Positions 49,874 through 56,752 of a stretch of 64,000 nucleotides of DNA are shown piece after piece. The notes under the pieces were generated by a model. The model saw only the letters and a list, made by a program, of their open reading frames with translations. It searched no databases and was not told the DNA's origin. Each line of letters opens with the position of its first letter. Positions within the stretch are counted from its first letter, which is position 1. The stretch covers positions 496,001 through 560,000 of the forward strand of contig NZ_AUKG01000002.1 in NCBI RefSeq assembly GCF_000424625.1, given 5' to 3'. The position numbers and the translations under genes were made by a program. Source of the DNA: Conexibacter woesei Iso977N. Lineage in GTDB: Bacteria; Actinomycetota; Thermoleophilia; Solirubrobacterales; Solirubrobacteraceae.

Positions 49874-50284
49874 ATGAAGATCGTCGTGCTCGCCGTGGGC
49901 CGCATCAAGCCTCCGTACGCGGACGACGTCCAGCACTACCGCAAGCTGCTGGGCGGTCAGGCGCGCGTCGAGGTCGTCGAGGTGCGCGACGACGAGCAGG
50001 TCGCCAAGCGGATCCCGGAGCGGGCGTACGTCTCGCTGCTGGATTCCCGGGGCGACATGATGGACTCGGTCGCGTTCTCGCGCTGGATGGAGCAGCGGCG
50101 GATGGAGGGGCGCGACGTGTGGTTCGTGATCGGCGGGGCGTTCGGCGGGGTCGAGCTGGAGCGCGTCGACCACAGGCTCTCGTTCGGCCCGATGACGCTG
50201 CCCCACCAGCTGGCGCGCGTCGTGCTGCTCGAGCAGGTCTACCGCGCGCACAAGATCCTCGCCAACGAGCCGTACCACTACTAG
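49874..50284 (+). CDS. rlmH: 23S rRNA (pseudouridine1915-N3)-methyltransferase RlmH
   Basis: This 136-residue SPOUT methyltransferase modifies pseudouridine 1915 in the 23S rRNA. It has FVIGGAFGG for S-adenosylmethionine and the knotted C-terminus LSFGPMTLPHQLARVVLLEQ, then VYRAHKILANEPYHY, nearly invariant in RlmH. It is about 20 residues shorter than the E. coli protein, with a compact N-terminal half. A 107-bp gap separates it from the divergent phosphoesterase gene. The channel-like gene follows 12 bp later. Confidence 0.95.
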   Translation: MKIVVLAVGRIKPPYADDVQHYRKLLGGQARVEVVEVRDDEQVAKRIPERAYVSLLDSRGDMMDSVAFSRWMEQRRMEGRDVWFVIGGAFGGVELERVDHRLSFGPMTLPHQLARVVLLEQVYRAHKILANEPYHY

Positions 50285-50296
50285 GTTCTCGGGACC

Positions 50297-51316
50297 ATGC
50301 GCCAGGTCGACCGTGAGCTCCGGATCTTCGTCGCCCGGCTGCTGCGCCTGGGCCTGGCGATCGTCGCGCTGCTGGCGGCCGGGACGATCGCGCTGGTCAT
50401 CACCGACGGGCTGAACGCGTGGACCGCGTTCCTGCACACGCTCGACATCGTCGCGACCACCGGCGCCTACCCGGCGTCGAGCGACACGGGGTCCGAGATC
50501 GTCCGGGTCGTCCTGACCGTGCTCGGCGTCGGGACGTTGTTCTACGGGTTGGTCTCGGTCACCGAGCTGCTGGTCGCCGGCCACGTGGCGCAGCTGCTGA
50601 CCGCGCGTAGGATGCAGAAGATGATCGATGCGACCAGCGACCACTACATCATCTGTGGGTACGGTCGCGTGGGGCGCCAGGTCGCGCGGGACCTGCGCGG
50701 CGCGGGTGCGCGCTACGTCGTCATCGACGCCGACCCGGCCAACCGCGAGGACGCGCGCGGCGTCGGCGTGCGCTTCATCGAGGCCGAGCCGTCCGACGAC
50801 CGCGCGCTGATCCAGGCGGGCATCGAGCGTGCGCGAGCGGTGATCGCCTGCGTCGACTCCGATGCCGAGAACGTGTTCATCACGCTGACCGCTCGCGAGC
50901 TGTCGCCGGACATCGCGATCGTCGCGCGCGCCGCGCAGGAGGACAGCGAGCGCAAGCTGGTCCGCGCGGGCGCGACGCGGGTGATCTCCCCCTACAAGTC
51001 GAGCGGGGCCGAGATGGCGCGGATCGCGCTGCACCCGCAGGTCTCCGGCGTGCGCGACGTCGACGCCGAGTACCGCTTCGAGGAGATCACGGTGGTCGAG
51101 GGCTGCGAGGGCGCGGGGCAGACCGTGGGCGACATCCGGGGTGGCGCGTTCATCGTCGGGCTGCGCAGGCTCGGCAGGGGATTCGAGCCCCAGCCGGCAC
51201 CGGAGACCGTCCTGGGGGTCGGGGACGTCATCATGGCGATGGGAACCCCGAACACGATGGACCGACTCGAGACCTTGTTCGCAACTACGCACACATACAG
51301 AGGAGCGTCGCTGTGA
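50297..51316 (+). CDS. TrkA/RCK-domain channel-like protein with non-canonical filter
   Basis: This 339-residue protein has the two-helix pore plus RCK (TrkA-N, TrkA-C) layout of MthK-type potassium channels. Helices lie near 17-37 and 66-95. The pore loop reads DIVATTGAYPASSD (50-63), where TVGYGD is expected, so selectivity may differ. TrkA-N has the dinucleotide motif GYGRVG (121-126), and a TrkA-C domain closes the protein. It lies between rlmH and argS, and its stop overlaps the argS GTG start. Ion specificity is unproved. Confidence 0.85.
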   Translation: MRQVDRELRIFVARLLRLGLAIVALLAAGTIALVITDGLNAWTAFLHTLDIVATTGAYPASSDTGSEIVRVVLTVLGVGTLFYGLVSVTELLVAGHVAQLLTARRMQKMIDATSDHYIICGYGRVGRQVARDLRGAGARYVVIDADPANREDARGVGVRFIEAEPSDDRALIQAGIERARAVIACVDSDAENVFITLTARELSPDIAIVARAAQEDSERKLVRAGATRVISPYKSSGAEMARIALHPQVSGVRDVDAEYRFEEITVVEGCEGAGQTVGDIRGGAFIVGLRRLGRGFEPQPAPETVLGVGDVIMAMGTPNTMDRLETLFATTHTYRGASL

Positions 51317-52965
51317 GCGCCTCCTCGTCCCCTGTCGAGGCGCTGCACGCCGCGGTCGAGGCCGCTGCCGCGCAGACCGCCGGCGGCGAGGCGCCGAAGG
51401 CGCGGCCGACGCTGGAGCGCCCGCGCCAGGCCGACCACGGCGACTACGCCACCAACGCGGCGCTGCTGCTGGCCAAGCCGATGAAGGCCGCCCCGCGCGA
51501 TGTCGCGGCGCGGCTGGCGGACACGCTGACCGAGGAGCTCGGCGCGTCGCTGGACCGCGTCGAGATCGCGGGTCCGGGGTTCCTGAACCTGTTCCTGAGC
51601 GACACGTGGTACCTGGATGCTCTGGGCCACGTGATCTCCGCCGGCCCCGACTACGGCGCGGGCGGGGCGGCGCCGTACGAGAAGGTCAACGTCGAGTTCG
51701 TCTCGGCCAACCCGACCGGGCCGCTGCACGTCGGCCACGCGCGCAACGCCGCCTACGGCGACGGGCTGGCGCGGCTGTTCTCGTTCGTCGGGCACGACGT
51801 GACGCGCGAGTTCTACATCAACGACTTCGGGTCGCAGGTGGCGAACTTCGGGCGTTCTGTCCAGGCGCGGGCGCACGGGGAGGAGGTGCCGGAGGACGGC
51901 TACGTCGGCGAGTACGTGGCCGCGCTGGCGCTGGAGCTCGACGACGCGGCGACGCGGCCGGTGGAAGAGGTGGGCCTCGAGGCGGTCGCGCTGATGGTCT
52001 CGCGCGCGAAGGCCTCCTTGCACGCGTTCGGCGTCGAGTTCGACGTGTGGTTCAGCGAGAAGTCGCTGCACGAGCGCGACGCCGAGGGCGTCTCGGGCGT
52101 CACGCACGGCTTCGACGTGCTGGCCGAGCAGGGGCACTCGTACTCCGACGACGGCGCGCTGTGGCTGAGGACGACCGACTTCGGCGACGACAAGGACCGC
52201 GTGATCGAGCGGTCGACCGGCGAGCACACGTACTTCGCGTCGGACATCGCCTACGCGCAGAACAAGCGCGAGCGTGGTTACGACCGCATGGTGTACGTGT
52301 TGGGCGCCGACCACCACGGCTACATCGGGCGGATGCGCGCCGCGTTCTCCGCCTTGGGCGGGGATCCGGATCGCTTGGATCTTCTGATCATGCAGTTCGT
52401 CCACCTCGTCCGGAAGGGCGAGAGGGTCTCGATGTCCAAGCGCGCGGGCGAGTTCGTGACGCTCGACGACCTGGTCGAGGAGATCGGCGTCGACGCCGCG
52501 CGCTGGTTCCTGCTGAACCGCTCGCACGACACGACGATCGAGGTCGACCTGGAGCTCGCGACAAGCGAGACCTCCGAGAACCCCGTGTACTACGTGCAGT
52601 ACGCGCACGCGCGGATCGCGGCGGTGCTGCGCAAGGCGGGCGACGAGCGCGTCGCCGACGCGCTGGCCGAGGGCTTCCCGGCCTCCGGGTTGAGGTTGCA
52701 CGCGAGCGAGCGCGCCCTGATCGCGAAGCTGCTGGCATGGCCGGCCGAGACGGTCGAAGCCGCCGACCGCCGCGCCGTCCACCGCATCGCCTCCTACGCG
52801 CTGGAGCTCTCCCAGGCCTTCTCGGCCTTCTATCGCGACTGCCAGGTCGTCGGCTCCGAGCCCTACGAGCTCGAGTCCTTCCGCATCGCCCTCAGCGTCG
52901 CCACCCAACGCACCATCTTCCGCGCGCTCGATCTCCTCGGCGTGAGCGCGCCGGGCGAGATGTAG
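51313..52965 (+). CDS. argS: Arginyl-tRNA synthetase
   Basis: This 550-residue class I synthetase charges tRNA-Arg. It has the HIGH motif as SANPTGPLHVGHARN, an N-terminal additional domain for tRNA, GADHHGYIGRM, and the KMSKS-equivalent RVSMSKRAGEFVTLDDLVEE. A C-terminal all-helical anticodon-binding domain ends the protein (LSQAFSAFYRDCQV). The start is GTG 51313, overlapping the channel gene (GTGA). A strong hairpin follows immediately. Confidence 0.96.
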   Translation: MSASSSPVEALHAAVEAAAAQTAGGEAPKARPTLERPRQADHGDYATNAALLLAKPMKAAPRDVAARLADTLTEELGASLDRVEIAGPGFLNLFLSDTWYLDALGHVISAGPDYGAGGAAPYEKVNVEFVSANPTGPLHVGHARNAAYGDGLARLFSFVGHDVTREFYINDFGSQVANFGRSVQARAHGEEVPEDGYVGEYVAALALELDDAATRPVEEVGLEAVALMVSRAKASLHAFGVEFDVWFSEKSLHERDAEGVSGVTHGFDVLAEQGHSYSDDGALWLRTTDFGDDKDRVIERSTGEHTYFASDIAYAQNKRERGYDRMVYVLGADHHGYIGRMRAAFSALGGDPDRLDLLIMQFVHLVRKGERVSMSKRAGEFVTLDDLVEEIGVDAARWFLLNRSHDTTIEVDLELATSETSENPVYYVQYAHARIAAVLRKAGDERVADALAEGFPASGLRLHASERALIAKLLAWPAETVEAADRRAVHRIASYALELSQAFSAFYRDCQVVGSEPYELESFRIALSVATQRTIFRALDLLGVSAPGEM

Positions 52966-52966
52966 C

Positions 52967-52989
52967 CCTCGATACACGCGGTATCGAGG
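52967..52989 (+). terminator. Hairpin after argS
   Basis: CCTCGATAC (52967-52975) and GTATCGAGG (52981-52989) form a perfect 9-bp stem with a 5-base loop just after the argS stop. There is no T-run. The same sequence begins the first unit of the 137-bp tandem repeat, so the hairpin may belong to that repeat instead of being only a terminator. Confidence 0.55.
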
Positions 52990-53246
52990 CGCAGCGGCAG
53001 CGCGACCGATCGTGTCCGCGGCCGCACGTCCGCCGCTGCGGGCGTCGGCGGTACCGAGCGTCGTCGGGCGCAACACCTCAGGCGTTTGCCGGTCTCCACC
53101 GCCGTTCGGTACACGCGGTATCGAGGCGCAGTGGCGGCGCGACCGGTCGTTTCCGCGGCCGCACGCCCGCCGCTGCGGGCGTTGGCGGTACCGAGCGTCG
53201 TCGGTCGCAACACCTCCGACGTTTGCCAGTCTCCGCCGGCGCTCGG
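52973..53246. repeat. 137-bp tandem duplication (two units)
   Basis: Unit 1 (52973-53109) and unit 2 (53110-53246) align without gaps with about a dozen base differences over 137 bp. Each begins TACACGCGGTATCGAGG and contains GGCGGTACCGAGCGTCGTCG, GCGCAACACC-type sequence and a GC-rich stem (CGCAGCGGC with GCCGCTGCG in unit 1). The period is not a multiple of three, and no start-to-stop reading frame covers it sensibly, so it is noncoding. The remaining gap (to 53334) holds nothing I recognise. It fills most of the 369-bp space between argS and the convergent ccdA-type gene. Confidence 0.8.
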
Positions 53247-53334
53247 AACTCCAGGGCCTCCTCGGCACGATTGCGCCGACCAAGATGTAGCGGTCGCTCG
53301 CCGCGCCGCCCTCGCGGTCGCCGGCCGGGCGGCG

Positions 53335-54090
53335 TTACAAGTTGTACAAGAAGTCCAGGCCCAGTCCGCTCAGCGCGTGCTGGGCCCTGCTGTTGAGCGT
53401 GGTCAGCTCGCCGGAGAGGATCAGCAGGCCCATGATCACGAGGATCGCGCCGGAGATCGCCGTGACCCAGACGTGGCGGTCGCGCAGCCACCTGAAGGCG
53501 CCGGTGGCGCGGTCGAAGGCGAGCGCGGTCGCCAGGAACGGGACCGCGAGGCCCGCGGAGTAGCAGGCGAGCAGCAGGCCGCCCTTGCCGACGGTGTCGG
53601 AGGTCGACGCCGCCGCGAGGATGGACGCCAGCGTCGGCCCGACGCACGGCGTCCAGGCGACGGCGAACGCGAGCCCCGCGATGACCGGGCCGCCCGCGCC
53701 GGCGCGTTGGATCAGCGCCTCCGGGCGCCACTCGCGGTTGAAGCGCGGGATGAAGAGCGTGCAGACGAAGAAGACGCCGAGGAAGACGATCAGCCAGCCG
53801 GCGATCTTGTTCAGCGTCTCCTGGTGGTCGTGGAGCGTCGAGCCGATCCCGGTCGCGCTCATGCCCAGCGCGACGAACATGGTGGTGAACGACAGGCAGA
53901 AGATGATCGCCGGGCCGAGGATCTTGCCGAGCGGGCGATCCTCGCCGCGGATCTCCTCGAGGCTCACGCCGGAGATCGCGGACAGGTAGCCCGGGACGAG
54001 CGGCAGGACGCAGGGCGAGATGAACGACACGAAGCCGACCGCGAACGCCGCGAAGACGGTGGTGTCGACCTGGTTGGTGGCAGCGAGCAA
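53335..54090 (-). CDS. ccdA: Cytochrome c biogenesis protein CcdA
   Basis: This 251-residue membrane protein transfers reducing power across the membrane to thioredoxin-like proteins outside. It has six helices and the paired Cys of the family: SFISPCVLPLVPGYLSAI and AWTPCVGPTLASI. The start is TTG 54090, giving LAATNQVDTTVFAAFAVGF. It is downstream of ccmH and tlpA-like genes on the same strand. The set works in heme/cytochrome c maturation. Confidence 0.92.
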   Translation of the reverse strand: MLAATNQVDTTVFAAFAVGFVSFISPCVLPLVPGYLSAISGVSLEEIRGEDRPLGKILGPAIIFCLSFTTMFVALGMSATGIGSTLHDHQETLNKIAGWLIVFLGVFFVCTLFIPRFNREWRPEALIQRAGAGGPVIAGLAFAVAWTPCVGPTLASILAAASTSDTVGKGGLLLACYSAGLAVPFLATALAFDRATGAFRWLRDRHVWVTAISGAILVIMGLLILSGELTTLNSRAQHALSGLGLDFLYNL

Positions 54091-54102
54091 GGGCGGGGCG
54101 GG

Positions 54103-54579
54103 CTAGAGCTTGTAGTTGGCGAGGTCTGCGTCGAGGCGCTGGGCGTCCTCGTCGGAGAGTCGCGGCCCGTCGTCGGTCTGTGACCCCGCGCGGTCGCGCT
54201 TCTTCCACCTCGGGAGGAAGATCGCGCCGGCGATCAGCGCGATCAGCACGATCGCGATCGGGATCAGGTAGGCCGCGAGGCCGAAGCCGGACTTCTTCGG
54301 GGTCGCCAGGACGTTGCGGCCGTAGAAGACGACGAGGCGGTCCTCGATCTGCTTCTTGGTCAGGCCCTGGGCGATCATCGAGTTGATCGTGCGGCGCTCG
54401 GCGTCGGCCTGCGGGGACTCGGCGATCGCCAGCGGGACGCCGCAGGAGACGCACATGACGTCGGCTTCGACGGCGTTGAGGGAGGTCTTGGGCTGGGCGG
54501 CTCCGGCCGCGGTCACCGCGACGGCGAGCGCAGCGGCGGCGAGCGCGACCAGCAGCACGACGCGACGCACGGCGCTCAC
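54103..54579 (-). CDS. CcmH-like cytochrome c maturation protein
   Basis: From GTG 54579 this 158-residue protein has a signal peptide (RRVVLLVALAAAALAVAVT), then the CcmH redox motif CVSCG (normally LRCxxC), and helix ADAERRTINSMIAQGLTKKQ, followed by VVFYGRNVLATPKK. A transmembrane helix (about 105-128) and a charged tail follow. It presumably keeps apocytochrome Cys pairs reduced before heme attachment. The start overlaps the tlpA-like stop (GTGA). Confidence 0.87.
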   Translation of the reverse strand: MSAVRRVVLLVALAAAALAVAVTAAGAAQPKTSLNAVEADVMCVSCGVPLAIAESPQADAERRTINSMIAQGLTKKQIEDRLVVFYGRNVLATPKKSGFGLAAYLIPIAIVLIALIAGAIFLPRWKKRDRAGSQTDDGPRLSDEDAQRLDADLANYKL

Positions 54580-55172
54580 GCCTTCTCGGCCTCGGCGATC
54601 GCGCCGTCGAGCCACGACTGCTTCACGGCTCCGCGCGAGATCGCGACGATCTTGCCGTTCTTGTCGATCACGAACGTCTCCGGGAGCGCGCGCGTGCCGT
54701 ACTTCTGCGCCAGTTCCGTGCCGACATCGCGCAGCGACGGGTACGCGACCTTGAACTCGCGTTCGAACTTCGCGGAGTCCTCGGGCGCGTCGTTGTAGGT
54801 GGCGCCGAGAACGGTGCCCGCATGCGTGGAGGTCAGCGACCTCTGCGCCTTCTCCATGATCGGCGCCTCACCCCGGCACGGCTCACACCAGGACGCCCAG
54901 AAGTTCAGGACGACGACCTGGCCCCTGTAGTCCGCAAGCGACTTCTGCCCCGCGCCGTTCAGAACCGGCCGCTCCATGTTGTAACCGGGCGCGCTCGGGT
55001 GCTTGCCCTGCTTGACGGCGTCGTCGAGCGTCGTGTTCTGCCCGCCGTGCACCACGCCATAGACCAGCAGGGCGACGAGCGCTGTGGCAACGACCACGAC
55101 GACGATCGGGACCACGGGCTTCTTCCGCTTCTCGCTCGCAGTCTCTGGCGCAGCGGTCTCAGGCACGCGCAC
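54576..55172 (-). CDS. TlpA/ResA-type membrane-anchored thioredoxin
   Basis: This 198-residue protein has an N-terminal membrane anchor (about 20-42), then a thioredoxin fold with the active site NFWASWCEPCRGEAP and the cis-Pro region ALPETFVID. It is expected to reduce disulfides outside the membrane for cytochrome c maturation. GTG 55172 is the start. It is the first gene of the tlpA-ccmH-ccdA run, and the tRNA-Gly gene lies divergently upstream. Confidence 0.92.
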   Translation of the reverse strand: MRVPETAAPETASEKRKKPVVPIVVVVVATALVALLVYGVVHGGQNTTLDDAVKQGKHPSAPGYNMERPVLNGAGQKSLADYRGQVVVLNFWASWCEPCRGEAPIMEKAQRSLTSTHAGTVLGATYNDAPEDSAKFEREFKVAYPSLRDVGTELAQKYGTRALPETFVIDKNGKIVAISRGAVKQSWLDGAIAEAEKA

Positions 55173-55235
55173 AGGGTATTGCGCGCCTCCGTTGCGTTGC
55201 CGTTACGCCCCCTCCGCTATCCTGCCCCAACCCGT

Positions 55236-55308
55236 GCGGGTGTAGCTCAGTTGGTAGAGCGTCGGCTTCCCAAGCCGAAGGTCGCGGGTTCGACCCCCGT
55301 CGCCCGCT
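55236..55308 (+). tRNA. tRNA-Gly (anticodon CCC)
   Basis: The sequence folds as a cloverleaf: acceptor GCGGGTG/CGCCCGC, D stem GCTC/GAGC, anticodon stem TCGGC/GCCGA with loop TTCCCAA, and T stem GCGGG/CCCGT with loop TTCGACC. Positions 34-36 are CCC, reading the codon GGG (glycine). The 3' CCA is not encoded. A strong GC-rich hairpin follows 13 bases later as its terminator. Confidence 0.97.
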
Positions 55309-55321
55309 TCAGGTTTTCCAT

Positions 55322-55348
55322 GAAGGCCCCGGTCCCGCCGGGGCCTTC
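55322..55348 (+). terminator. Intrinsic terminator after tRNA-Gly
   Basis: GAAGGCCCCGG (55322-55332) and CCGGGGCCTTC (55338-55348) form a perfect 11-bp stem with a 5-base loop 13 bp after the tRNA. A short GTCGTT follows. Size and placement fit a terminator. Confidence 0.8.
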
Positions 55349-55418
55349 GTCGTTCCGGCAGGGCCGGAAGACTCCGCCGTTGTTGCTCGGCGCGCGGCCG
55401 GCTTGTTACAAGGGCTGC

Positions 55419-55850
55419 ATGCTCCAGCTGATCTACCGCAGCCACAGCCTCATCAGCTCCGGCCAACGGCGCACCGGGCTCGGTGAGATCTTCGCGACGG
55501 CACGGCTCAACAACCGCCGCCTGGACGTCACGGGGGCGCTCATGATCTCCGACGGCGCGTTCGTGCAGGTCCTCGAGGGCGACGACGGCGTGGTCCGGGA
55601 GCTCTACGCGACGATCAGCGGCGATCCTCGGCACCAGAACGTGACGCTGCTCGACGAGCGCCCGATCGACGATCGTGCGTTCGGCCGCTGGGCGATGGCT
55701 CAGGTCGGCGCCGACGGCAGCGCCGACATCCGGTTGATGAGCAACACGGCCAAGGGCGTCATCGTCAGCGTCCGGGGCGACGAGCCGCCGGCGACGGCCG
55801 AGCAGGAGACGGTCCTGGCGTTCATGCGGGAGTCCCTGGCGCTTGTCTGA
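55419..55850 (+). CDS. BLUF-domain blue-light sensor
   Basis: This 143-residue protein is a stand-alone BLUF (FAD-binding) domain with a short tail. It has MLQLIYRSHS with the flavin-contact Tyr6, TARLNNRRLDVTGALM with Asn31/Asn32, AFVQVLEGDD with Gln50, and GRWAMAQVG with Trp91 and Met93. These equal Tyr21, Gln63, Trp104 and Met106 of AppA in kind and spacing. No effector domain is fused, so it must act through a partner. No obvious partner is adjacent. The ATG at 55419 is the only start that keeps the domain intact. Confidence 0.92.
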   Translation: MLQLIYRSHSLISSGQRRTGLGEIFATARLNNRRLDVTGALMISDGAFVQVLEGDDGVVRELYATISGDPRHQNVTLLDERPIDDRAFGRWAMAQVGADGSADIRLMSNTAKGVIVSVRGDEPPATAEQETVLAFMRESLALV

Positions 55851-55877
55851 CCGCGACCGCGGGAGCAGAATGCGACC

Positions 55878-56372
55878 ATGACGACCAAGGCGGACTTCAC
55901 CGACGAGGAGTGGGCTCGCCTCGAGCGGGCACCATTCGTGGCGGGCATGGCCATCTCGCTGGCGGACCCCGGCGGCCCGATCGAGGCGTTCAAGGAGACG
56001 GCGGCGACGCTGCGAACCGTGCTCGGCGACGCCAAGGACGGCGGCCGCGGCGAGCTGGTGACGGCGATCGCACGCGACGTCGAAGCCGGCGCGCGCGAGC
56101 ACCACAACCCGCTGTCGGGGTTCAAGCCGGCCAAGGGAGCGACGGCGGGCGTCGAGATCCTCGACGAGCTCCGCGCGGTCAACGAGCTGCTCACCGCGAA
56201 GGCCAGCCCCGAGGACGCCGCAGCCGTGCGCGCGTGGCTGCTGGCCGCCGCCACCGCAGCCGCCAACGCGGCGAAGGAAGGCGGCTTCATGGGCTTTCAC
56301 GCGCAGCGCGTGAGTGAGGGCGAGCAGCAGATGCTCGACCGCCTCGCTGACGCTCTCAACGCGCCCGGTTAG
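55878..56372 (+). CDS. Conserved hypothetical protein
   Basis: This 164-residue soluble protein begins FTDEEWARLERAPFVAGMAI and is helical throughout, ending with AKEGGFMGFHAQRVSEGEQQ. The EEW...L..AP..AGMAIS opening and the GGFLGFGG-like end are features of a small bacterial family without known function. It follows the BLUF gene by 27 bp and may be co-transcribed, which makes it the only candidate partner nearby. Nothing in the sequence gives its activity. Confidence 0.65.
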   Translation: MTTKADFTDEEWARLERAPFVAGMAISLADPGGPIEAFKETAATLRTVLGDAKDGGRGELVTAIARDVEAGAREHHNPLSGFKPAKGATAGVEILDELRAVNELLTAKASPEDAAAVRAWLLAAATAAANAAKEGGFMGFHAQRVSEGEQQMLDRLADALNAPG

Positions 56373-56680
56373 CTGTTCTGACTACGAGACGGCGGGACTT
56401 GTTGCGCAGACCGAGTACTGTCTACCGGGTCGGACAGCGACGGCGACCGCAGGGCTGAGACTTTCAGCAGATGAACGTCCCCCGAGCACACCAGCCTGAT
56501 CTTCCGATGGCCGAGGTCTACCAATAGGTAGGCCTCCGCCTCATTAAGGGCCGTGTTCGCGACGGTACGAGGCCCGGCGAGGTGGAACGGCGTGTCGCCG
56601 CCGTCAGGCGATCGGCCTGGGCAGGCCGACTGCGTGGAACGGCGGCTCGGTCTCCGTCGGCGTGGCCATCCACGCATCAT
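56369..56680 (-). pseudogene. Possible gene remnant in lower-GC intergenic region
   Basis: The 380-bp gap 56373-56752 is less GC-rich than its neighbours and has no standard gene. On the minus strand a 103-codon frame reads sensibly in its second half (HLAGPRTVANTALNEAEAYL, then LVDLGHRKIRLVCSGDVHLL), while its first half is Arg-rich. In another minus frame a short stretch (GVPTVAIGGGEEHDAWMATP and on) ends at 56604. The two together look like a decayed or frameshifted gene. I do not recognise the family. A functional small gene cannot be excluded. Confidence 0.35.
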
Positions 56681-56752
56681 GCTCCTCGCCGCCGCCGATC
56701 GCAACGGTCGGGACCCCGCGGAACCTTGACACGGATGATCTGTTTGAGTGCC

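Noticed and set aside
52973-53246. CRISPR array
   Set aside because: Only two units of 137 bp, nearly identical along the whole length, without a short repeat/variable spacer structure and without cas genes.
50992-53283. A 763-codon minus-strand frame over argS and the tandem repeat
   Set aside because: It is antisense to argS and its repeated part comes from the 137-bp duplication. No protein features.
56726-56752. TTGACA at 56726 as the promoter of the secreted propeller gene
   Set aside because: No acceptable -10 lies 16-18 bp downstream before the start codon at 56753, so it would leave no room for a leader.
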